The translations under genes and the position numbers were made by a program. The notes beneath the pieces were generated by a model, which was given only the letters and a program-made list of their open reading frames with translations, had not been told where the DNA came from and made no database searches. This document shows, one piece after another, positions 22,101-30,000 of a DNA stretch of 30,000 bases. Origin of the DNA: Neocallimastix lanati (nom. inval.) (taxonomy: Eukaryota; Neocallimastigomycota; Neocallimastigomycetes; Neocallimastigales; Neocallimastigaceae); the NCBI GenBank assembly GCA_016946835.1, contig JACVTC010000001.1, positions 2,495,001-2,525,000 on the forward strand, read 5' to 3'. Numbering within the stretch: position 1 is the stretch's first letter; every line of letters starts with the position of its first letter.

Positions 22101-22594
22101 GCAATGGAAATATTAATTCAAATTCTCAATTAAATTCCCAATTTGTTGGAAATATTAATGGATCTATTATGGTTCCACAGTTAAGCCATCAATTAATTAA
22201 TAATAGTGGTATTTCAAATTTAAATCAACCATTAAATCCACCATTAATTAATAATATTACTGGTACTAGTTTTATTCCACAATTAAGTCCGCAAATTTCA
22301 GGAAATAATAGTAATTCCAATGGAAATCCGGAATTAGGTATTCAGTCTTTAAATAATGGTATTGATCAATTAAATAATTCTAATTTAACAAATATGTCAT
22401 TAATGGCTTCAAGTTCAAATCAATCAAATAACATGAATTCGACTAATAATTTAGATATTGATCAAGTTAGATTACAAGCCAAAATTCAAAAAGAAATGCT
22501 TCTTGCCGAAGAAATGTTAATTAATAAAAAAGCAAAAGATAATAGCAAAAAGGACAATAATGATGATCAATTACCACCATATTCACAATTATAA
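19163..22594 (+). CDS. LRR receptor-like transmembrane protein (12 exons, 714 aa)
   Basis: Exons by hand: 19163-19371, 19498-19572, 19818-19892, 20003-20071, 20187-20255, 20335-20406, 20548-20607, 20684-20746, 20834-20914, 21021-21089, 21188-21253, 21358-22594. All 11 introns are phase 2. The model sums to 2145 bp and 714 residues. Layout: signal peptide (1 to about 21); N-cap with CC (DNCCNLIKNIAC), resembling plant-type LRR N-caps; about ten LRRs, one per exon, for example FPYQLQNLKNLEEL and IPKSIKNLTNLKSL; cap C-x7-C-x6-C-x10-C (323-349); a charged linker; transmembrane helix about 392-414; then an N/Q-rich tail. The tail has ten QLSP/QLSA/QLNS-type tetrapeptides (about 512-551) and ends LPPYSQL. 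LPPY fits the L-P-x-Y form of PY motifs bound by Nedd4/Rsp5-type WW domains, so regulated endocytosis is a plausible inference. The exon-1 donor (GTTAGT) is the least certain junction. Ligand unknown. Confidence 0.85.
21983..22102 (+). repeat. 12-bp coding repeat (QLSP-type tetrapeptides), ten units
   Basis: Ten successive 12-bp units of the form CAATTAAGTCCT encode QLSP, QLSA, QLSP, QLNS, QLNP, QLSA, QLSS, QLSP, QLSP, QLNG in the cytoplasmic tail. Isolated QLSP/QLSH units recur downstream (about 22177-22290). The array probably varies in length between strains. Confidence 0.9.
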
Positions 22595-23023
22595 TAAATA
22601 ATTATAATAATATAATTATAGTATTAACTTTAAAATTGAAAAAAAAAAAAAAAAAATAAATAAAATTAAACACCATTAATAAAATATTTTAAAAATATAT
22701 CAATGAAATAAATAAATGATGAAATGTAATTAAAAGAATTTTGTTAATTTGTTTTGTTATTATTATAATAAAAATTAACAAATAATATAAAGATAAAGTT
22801 GATAAAAATTAATAATAAAAATTATGGAATATGATAAAATTAAAAAAAAAAAAATAATAATAATAAATTAAATAATTAATATGTATGTGAGGAAAAAAAA
22901 TAATGTCGTACAAATTATTTATTTATTAATTAAAATTCTATTAAGTAAACTTTAATTTTTTAAATTTTTATAAAAATTTTATTATTTTAATTAAATTTAT
23001 AATTACACAAATTTGTTTTTATT
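22595..23023. other. AT-rich intergenic region, no gene seen
   Basis: 3' flank of the middle LRR gene: poly(A) and AAT/AAAT-rich sequence without open frames. Confidence 0.6.
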
Positions 23024-23552
23024 TTTAATAAATGATAAATCCGGGGGGAGAGTATATGGCATATTTTAAAGGGGATCGTGCATTCCATAATGTGGCGTAT
23101 AGAATTTTTAAATAAAGCCATACATTTTTAAGATATTCTATACAACCATAAATAAATATATAGATAATTATTATTTTAAAAGAAATAATAATATATTCTA
23201 TTAAAAAAGAATTATAAAAAATTATTTTTATAATTGAATATTAATAAATTATATATATATATAAAAAAAAAAATATTTATTGTTTATTTAATTATTATTT
23301 ATTTAATTATTAAAAAACAAGCCAAATACAAAAACAAGCCATATTGTGAAATACACGATTGCGAAACGCACTAGATTCATTTTAAAGATGTTCTATAGGT
23401 TTTATCAAAATGCAGAAATAGTTAGTATTTTTGAGCTTTTTTATTTTTTATTTTTATTTTTAATTTCAAATGTACTTTTTACCTACATGTATTTTTTTTA
23501 TAATAAAATTTATAAAATTATGTAAGTGTATTATCTTCCCTGTCTAAAAAAA
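23024..23552 (+). mobile_element. LINE 3' UTR fragment interrupted by a MITE
   Basis: AATAAATGATAAATCCGGGG (about 23027-23046) matches the start of the LINE 3' UTR seen at about 6067 and 16777. After the inserted element, ATTTTAAAGATGTTCTATAGG (about 23379-23399) and the TTTCAAATGTAC...CCTACATGTATTTTT block resume the same UTR. The hairpin region is decayed (about 23523-23540), and CCCTGTCTA plus about nine A ends it. No coding sequence remains. The 5' end lies near 23024. Confidence 0.75.
23072..23378. mobile_element. Non-autonomous DNA element (MITE), 307 bp, nested in LINE 3' UTR
   Basis: Comparison with intact LINE 3' UTRs defines the insert: the UTR word ATTTTAAAG is present on both sides (23063-23071 and 23379-23387) and once in the intact copies, so it is the target-site duplication (8-9 bp). 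The left end reads GGGATCGTGCATTCC, then ATAATGTGGCGTA. The right end, read on the other strand, has GTGCGTTTCGCAATCGTG and ACAATATGGCTTG. These are imperfect inverted repeats. GTGCGTTTCGCAA closely matches GTGCATTTCGCAA at the left end of the element at 10657, and TGGC(T/G)T words recur subterminally in both. It has no ORF. A shared hAT-like family is inferred. Confidence 0.7.
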
Positions 23553-23734
23553 AATTGTTTTTATTTTATATTTTGTATTATTAATTTTTTTTTTATGTAT
23601 TTGATTATTATTATTATTTTTTTTTTTTTAAGTAAAAAAGTGAAAAAAGTAAAAATATATATTTTAATTTAATAAAAATTTTAAATTTATAAATTGATAT
23701 ATTTATATATTTTAATTAATTTATTATTATGATT
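23553..23734. other. AT-rich spacer, no gene seen
   Basis: Poly(T)-rich sequence between the LINE fragment and the ATTTT array. Confidence 0.6.
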
Positions 23735-24157
23735 TTTTTTGTTTTATTTTATTTTATTTTATTTTATTTTATTTTATTCAATCTGTAATTTATTTTTAAT
23801 ATTCTACTATTTATTTTATTTTATTTTATTTTGTTTTATTTTATTTATTTTATTTTATTTTATTTTATTTTATTTTATTTTATTTTATTTTATTTTATTT
23901 TATTTTATTTTATTTTATTTTATTTTATTTTATTTTATTTTATTTTATTTTATTTTATTTTATTTTATTTTATTTTATTTTATTTTATTTTATTTTATTT
24001 TATTTTATTTTATTTTATTTTATTTTATTTTATTTTATTTTATTTTATTTTATTTTATTTTATTTTATTTTATTTTATTTTATTTTATTTTATTTTATTT
24101 TATTTTATTTTATTTTATTTTATTTTATTTTATTTTATTTTATTTTATTTTATTTTT
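23735..24157. repeat. (ATTTT)n pentanucleotide array
   Basis: A nearly perfect TATTT/ATTTT tract of more than 60 units (mainly 23843-24157), with an earlier short block (23741-23775). It is interrupted at 23776-23822 by one copy of the 47-bp unit that forms the adjoining minisatellite. The frames through it encode endlessly repeated Phe-Ile-Leu-Phe-Tyr and are not genes. Confidence 0.97.
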
Positions 24158-24160
24158 TTT

Positions 24161-24590
24161 ATTCAATCTGTAATTTATATTTAATATTCTACTATTTATT
24201 TTATTTTATTCAATCTGTAATTTATATTTAATATTCTACTATTTATTTTATTTTATTCAATCTGTAATTTATATTTAATATTCTACTATTTATTTTATTT
24301 TATTCAATCTGTAATTTATATTTAATATTCTACTATTTATTTTATTTTATTCAATCTGTAATTTATATTTAATATTCTACTATTTATTTTATTTTATTCA
24401 ATCTGTAATTTATATTTAATATTCTACTATTTATTTTATTTTATTCAATCTGTAATTTATATTTAATATTCTACTATTTATTTTATTTTATTCAATCTGT
24501 AATTTATATTTAATATTCTACTATTTGTTTTATTTTATTCAATCTGTACTTTATATTTAATATTCTACTATTTATTTTATTTTATTTTAT
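24161..24590. repeat. 47-bp minisatellite, nine units
   Basis: CAATCTG recurs at 24164, 24211, 24258, 24305, 24352, 24399, 24446, 24493 and 24540, an exact 47-bp period. Each unit contains TAATTTATATTTAATATTC, TACTATTTA and a short (ATTTT)2-3 block. Units are almost identical; the last two have one or two substitutions (TTTG, TGTACTTT). The ATTTT block inside the unit links it to the adjacent pentanucleotide array. Confidence 0.97.
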
Positions 24591-25117
24591 ATTAAGGGAG
24601 ATACAATATTAATGAATGGCAATTCCTTGGCTGAAATAGGTACATTCAAATAATAACATAATATTATAAAATATAGCGTGAAATAGATTTATATAATAAC
24701 TTACTATAATAATTAAATATTACCATGAATTATATACAATAAATGAATATACAAATATTTTATCTATGAGAAAATCCAAATATTTAAAATACTTTAAGTT
24801 TTATTAAATTTTTTTGATAATTATATCTAGAATGAAGTTTGAGGAAATTAAATAAGGAAACTATTGAAAATTAATTAAACTATATGTTACACGTATAAAA
24901 CATGCTATGCAATATATTTTAAAGAATTTTACTAAATTTAAAGCCTAAAAGACACTGAATAGACACTTAGGCATATATAAATTATTATACCTAAAAGTAT
25001 CCGAATGGACACTAATGAATTATTTAATAATATTTAAAATTAATATCTTCTGAATATTATAAGCTATTTTATTAAACTAAGCAAATAAATCAAGTTAAAC
25101 AAATTAGTATAATTTAA
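24591..25117. other. Unassigned AT-rich region with a short direct repeat
   Basis: No open frame. A diverged direct repeat (CCTAAAAGACACTGAATAGA at about 24944 and CCTAAAAGTATCCGAATGGA at about 24990, each followed by CACT) has a period of 46 bp. Nothing else is recognisable. Confidence 0.5.
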
Positions 25118-25875
25118 AATAACAGAAACCAAAGAAAGTTAGTCATAAATAATAAATGATTGTTGTAAAACCTAGAGAGTATTCAATCAAGGCTAAGGCA
25201 TATAAGAAAAATGAATTTGAGAAAACTAAAGACTACCTAAAGCTCAACTTTAAGTATCCTAAATATAGCAGTAGTTTCAGATGGGCGCTTCATGCCAGAT
25301 GTAGATATAAATTCGATGATCGTATTATCAAAACTACCAATATGATTGAAGATGGCTACTCAGAACGGTGTTCTTGTTGTTACTGAAAAAATAGTTATCC
25401 TCGATTGGAACATTATTGGTTTTCAAAATACTATCTTTTCAATGAATTTCTAATGAAATATTTTGTGAAAATTGATATTCTTTATGAAAAATTTTCTATA
25501 ATTAGTAAAATATTAAATAGTAATGTAAACACTTGTAACTGATATAAATAATATAGAATCAAGTATTGATTCTGATAGTTTAATAGTAATAACAAAGAGT
25601 ATTATATTAATAATAATAACATAATAACAATAGAAATATGAAATATTAGTGGACAGTGAAAATAAGAATATTAATATTCGTTTATATTAGCTTTATTATT
25701 TATTAAAACTAATTTTTAATATTTTATATTTTTTTTAAATTTTTTTATAAAAAATTATTTAAATATATTTATAATGAATTTTTTCTTTTACAATGTATAA
25801 AGTATATATTAATATTTTTAATAATTAATAAATAAAGTAATAGAAATATATTCTTTTCCTAGTCTATAAAAAAAA
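25118..25875 (+). mobile_element. LINE-like fragment, degenerate copy (5'-truncated)
   Basis: An open stretch (25156-25386) reads IKAKAYKKNEFEKTKDYLKL, LNFKYPKYSSSFRWALHARC and DGYSERCSCCY. It is the same block as in copy 2 (about 6785-7130) and holds the C-terminal zinc-finger cysteines. Homology continues through frame-broken sequence (TGTGAAAATTGATATTCTTT) to about 25520 and an Asn/Asp-coding region. The 3' end shows TTTTCCTAGTCTATA and a short A run (to 25875), in line with the other LINE ends; the hairpin is reduced to about four pairs. The left boundary is only approximate. Confidence 0.7.
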
Positions 25876-26052
25876 ATATTAAAGTCATTTTTTGGATGCA
25901 ATTATGAAACTTGAAAAATTATTTCTTAATATTGATAAATTAAACCATAAGGAAATTTTAAAATAATTAGAACCCACCAAGTTACATCGAATTTTAAAAA
26001 GTTGAATATACGGAGCAAAACAAATAATATAATCAATATATATTTAAACTAA
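25876..26052. other. Short spacer, no gene seen
   Basis: Ordinary AT-rich sequence between the LINE fragment and the ATAAT array. Confidence 0.5.
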
Positions 26053-26403
26053 TATAATATAATATAATGTAATATAATATAATATAATATAATATAATAT
26101 AATATAATATAATATAATATAATATAATATAATATAATATAATATAATATAATATAATATAATATAATATAATATAATATAATATAATATAATATAATAT
26201 AATATAATATAATATAATATAATATAATATAATATAATATAATTTAATATAATATAATATAATATAATATAATATAATATAATATAATATAATATAATAT
26301 AATATAATATAATATAATATAATATAATATAATATAATATAATATAATATAATATAATATAATATAATATAATATAATATAATATAATATAATATAATAT
26401 AAT
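26053..26403. repeat. (ATAAT)n pentanucleotide array
   Basis: About 70 units of a TATAA/ATAAT pentamer, nearly perfect, with single-base variants near 26069 and 26244. No coding potential. Confidence 0.97.
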
Positions 26404-26767
26404 TAAAGTTTATATTTTTTTAATTAAAATATATAGTGAATTGGATCACTAAATATATATTTTTTTATTGTATTAATAAAATTTATATATTTATAAGGAA
26501 AAAATAATGTAATAATATAATAATATAATAATAATATAATAATATAATAATTTATAATTTTTAAATTTATTTATATCTTAGATTTATTGAAAATTATATT
26601 TAAAATAAAATAATATTTTTTTTATATAACAATTTTTATTTATTATTATTTTTATTTTTTTTTTTTTGTATATATATATAAAAAAAAAATAGAAATAATA
26701 AAAAATATGTAATATAAAAAAAATTATAAAAAAAAAAATAAATATTAAATATAAAAAAAAAAAATAA

Positions 26768-26807
<40 letters not shown>

Positions 26808-26889
26808 AATATTAGATAAAACTAATAAAATATAATTTATTAAATTAAAAATAAATAAATAAAATAAGTAATAAACAAAATAAAATAAA
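26404..26889. other. AT-rich upstream region of the right-hand LRR gene
   Basis: Poly(A), TA and AAT tracts, with a poly(A) run at about 26768-26805. No gene is seen. It presumably holds the promoter of the gene starting at 26890. Confidence 0.5.
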
Positions 26890-29800
26890 ATGAAAATGAA
26901 TATTTTATATATTTATTGCTTTATTATTAATATAATAATAATATATTGTAATGAAGTTGATGATTTGAAAAATTTTCTTAAAAGTAACACAAATGCAAAC
27001 CTGAATTATAATGCTTTTACATGTAATACTTCAAATATTAAATGTGATGATGAAAGTATTATTGAATTGTTCGTAAAAATAAAAAAAAATAAATTTAAGG
27101 ATATATAAATTACATATATACACATCCTAATAATAATACTAATACATAAAATTATTATAGGTCACTAAAATTTAATGTTCCTAATATAAATTTAGATTTC
27201 AATCAATTTCCAAAATTTCAAAAACTTAGTAAAATGTATGTAAATTTTAATTATTATTGTAAATTAATTTATTGAATATTTTAAATAATTTAATTTATAA
27301 TGTGATAATAGGTGGATAAATGGAAATTCATTTAATGGCAAATTCCCCGCTTCATTATTAGAAAGGTTACCGAATTTAAAACATTTGTAAATATACAAAT
27401 AAATAAATAAAAAAGTTTTATTATAATGAATTATTATTTTTAAATTTTTATATATAAATATATTATATAATAGTATTTCTTATTTCTATTTATTTACATA
27501 TTTTTTGTATTTATATTTTTTGTTTATAATGTATAATAATTGTTAAAAATATATATAGAGGACTTATATTTGGTAATATAACTGAAATACCTAAAGAAAT
27601 TAAAAATTCAAATTCATTAGAAGAATTGTAATAAAAAAATATATTTATTTATTAATATTATTATATAATTATTAAAAAATTCCAATTATTAAAATTAAAT
27701 ATCATTTTTTTTTTTTTAAAAAAAAAAAAATAAAATAGAATACTTTATTCAAATCAGATTACAGAATTTCCATATCAATTAAAATCTTTAGAAAATTTAA
27801 AAATGTTGTAAGTATATTAATTTTAAATACTAATGAATAAATAAAATAAATCGTTTTAATAATTTGAAATAATTATAGGGATCTTGAAGATAACAATATT
27901 AAAGGACCATTAACCAATGAAATTAATAATTTTAAAGCACTTGAAAAGCTGTAATTTTTTAATTTTTTTTTTTTATTATTTTTTGAAATAATTATCTTTT
28001 TATATATATATATATCATATAAATTTCTATTATTAATATTTTATATTATATACATATTTTTTTTTTCAATATCGAAAGTTATATTGGCAAAAATTCAATG
28101 AAAGATGAATTATTTGTTAGTGAAACTTTAGTAGAACTGTAAGTTGAAATATTATATAAAAAATATATATAATATTAATAATAAAATAAAATAGAATTGT
28201 TAAATATATTCTTATTTTACTATATAACATAAATAGTTATGCTAATGATAATCAATTTAATTCATTAGTTAACTCTGGAGGAAGAGGAAATTCTAATTTA
28301 AAAAAAATGTAAATTAAATATATCAAAAAAAATAAAAAATTTTTAATATAAAATTTATATATATATATATATACTAATTCATAACTTGTATTTAGGATAA
28401 TTAATAATAATGAAATTGATAAAATACCTGAAGATTTCTTTAGTAGTACATCTAATTTAAAAATATTGTAAATTATCACTAAATTTCAATAAACAATTAA
28501 TTTTTATATTTTATAATTTATTATTTATTAATTATTATATTAATAATAATATTATTAATTAATTTTAATATTTAGAAATATATCTTCAAATAAAATAAAA
28601 GAATTACCAATTTCATTATATAGCTTAATAAAATTAGATAGTTTGTAAGTATATATACAAATTTATCAATAATATATTAATGAAGATAAATATTAATTAT
28701 TAATTTATATATATTTATATTTTATAATAAAGGGATATATCAAATAATCAATTATTGAAAGCTGAGATTACTGCTTTCAATTCAAGAATAACAGAATGCA
28801 ATTTTAACAATACTAATATTGAATGTTATGATAAAGGAATTTGTGAAAATATTGATAGTACTTCTTCATATAATGAATGTTCTGATCAAGTGATTAAAAA
28901 AATAATAGAAAAAACCAATCATATCAAAAAGGATGGCAATAACAGAATTTTAACTATTATTATTATTGTTGCTATTGCAATTTTTGCTATTGCTGGCTTT
29001 GTATGGATGTATAAATCTAATAAAAAAAGAAAGGATGCAAGAGAAGCAGATATAAATGTTTCTTTGACTGTTAAGCCATCAGATAATTATAAAAATAACG
29101 AGAATGATAATATTCAAGATGATAATGATAATAATTATTTTAGTAATAATACGCAAACATCATTTGAACATATATTACCTAAATCACTTACAACATCATC
29201 TTCGCCATCATTATCACCGGTTCAGTCTCAAGGTACCAATAACAATTTTCAAAATTTAAATATGAATAATAATTCTTTACTGGTCACAAGTCAAAGTCAA
29301 ATCATGCAAAATGCCGGTACTGAAATTTCAACTAATCTACAAAATTCTAACAATATTTCAACCATGACAAGTCCTCTTCTTGCTGCAAACACCTCAAATA
29401 TGAATATTGTTAGTCCAGTTCTTAATGCTAATACATCAATTGTTAATAATGTAGCATTGCAAAATCCAAACTTAATCCGAATTAATGACACTAATGAATT
29501 AGCAAATGGTGCAATGAATATTAGTCTCATAAACAATAATAACAGTATTTTAATTAATAATTTTATTCCTAATCAAAATAATGTTGAGTTTGTGAATGGT
29601 CAAGGCAATACACAACCCATTACCTCTTTACCATTAGCAATTAGAACTAATTCTAATAATATAAATAATTATGATCCTTATTTATTGAAAAAATTAAATA
29701 TGGCTGGAAGTAGTAGCAGTAGTAGTAGTAATAATAATAATGGAAGTAGTAGTAATAGTAATAATGTGGTTTTTACAAATGATTATGGTTTAACTCCTGA

Positions 29801-29936
29801 AGAAATTGATGATGTTAGACTTAAGAAAAAGATTCTTCAAGAAAAAGAACTATCTGAAAAATATAATCTCTTGAATAATAAGAATCCTAATAATCAATCT
29901 GATAATGATAATTTACCACCTTATTCACAATTTTAA
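26890..29936 (+). CDS. LRR receptor-like transmembrane protein (11 exons, 671 aa)
   Basis: Exons by hand: 26890-27068, 27161-27235, 27312-27386, 27559-27627, 27739-27807, 27879-27950, 28079-28138, 28237-28308, 28396-28467, 28576-28644, 28733-29936. All ten introns are phase 2. The model sums to 2016 bp and 671 residues. The ATG at 26896 is an alternative start. Layout: signal peptide (1 to about 20), N-cap without the CC pair (FTCNTSNIKC), about nine LRRs one per exon (IPKEIKNSNSLEEL, FPYQLKSLENLKML), cap C-x8-C-x5-C-x11-C (293-320), transmembrane helix about 343-364 followed by basic KSNKKRK, then an N/S/T-rich tail with poly-Ser and poly-Asn. The end, IDDVRLKKKIL...LPPYSQF, matches IDQVRLQAKIQ...LPPYSQL in the neighbour. 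The first six LRR exons have the same lengths as in the neighbour. The exon-1 donor GTTCGT and the AAG acceptors at 28078 and 28732 are less usual. No enzyme domain is seen. Confidence 0.85.
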
Positions 29937-30000
29937 TAAACTAATGTAACTACTTTATTATATATATATTAAATAATTCAAATAGTTATAATTGTGTTTC

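Noticed and set aside
23024-23552. CRISPR or other prokaryotic repeat system
   Set aside because: Introns, LINEs and poly(A) tails show eukaryotic DNA. No spaced palindromic repeat array is present anywhere in the window.
23739-24184. Long open frames of repeated Phe-Ile-Leu-Phe-Tyr
   Set aside because: They are the translation of a perfect ATTTT array, which is stop-free in several frames. There are no gene features.

Overview
The window is extremely AT-rich eukaryotic nuclear DNA with long poly(A)/poly(T) tracts, many simple repeats, short GT-AG introns, asparagine- and serine-rich proteins, and decayed non-LTR retrotransposons. The standard code reads cleanly. The combination fits a Neocallimastigomycota (anaerobic gut fungus) genome best. 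This is inference from composition and protein style; an AT-rich amoeba such as a dictyostelid is the main alternative.

Host genes. Three paralogous receptor-like genes lie on the plus strand: the 3' part of one at the left edge (to 2321), and two apparently complete ones at 19163-22594 and 26890-29936. Each encodes an extracellular leucine-rich-repeat (LRR) domain, a four-cysteine C-terminal cap, one transmembrane helix and a long N/S/Q-rich cytoplasmic tail with no kinase or other enzyme domain. In the two complete genes nearly every LRR is its own 60-81 bp exon. Every intron is phase 2 and interrupts the same hydrophobic codon of the repeat. Their splice structures (12 and 11 exons) were rebuilt by hand. 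Two tails end in LPPYSQ, which contains an L-P-x-Y type PY motif; the third lacks it. A fourth gene (14814-15413) encodes a secreted Thr/Lys/Arg/Asp/Glu-rich low-complexity protein.

Retroelements. From about 3.35 to 10.15 kb there is a graveyard of at least four broken plus-strand LINE-like copies, with reverse-transcriptase boxes and C-terminal zinc-finger remnants. More LINE pieces occur at 16523-17091 (a 5'-truncated copy with a clean 12-bp target-site duplication), about 17180-18684 (an endonuclease domain fused straight to the 3' module, reverse transcriptase missing), 23024-23552 (a 3' UTR) and about 25118-25875. The 3' ends share a terminal GTCTA/ATCTA just before poly(A), and the best-preserved copies carry a hairpin upstream of it. 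A GC-rich, hairpin-rich element on the minus strand (12009-12198) has the same kind of tail and looks like a SINE using the LINE machinery.

DNA elements. Two non-autonomous elements with related terminal inverted repeats are visible: 10657-11197 (541 bp, perfect 8-bp duplication CAAAGTAG, hAT-like) and 23072-23378 (307 bp, duplication ATTTTAAAG), the second nested inside a LINE 3' UTR.

Simple repeats. The largest are an (ATTTT)n array merging into a 47-bp minisatellite (23735-24590), an (ATAAT)n array (26053-26403) and several (AAAT)n/(AAT)n tracts. Most remaining intergenic sequence is AT-rich with no supported gene.
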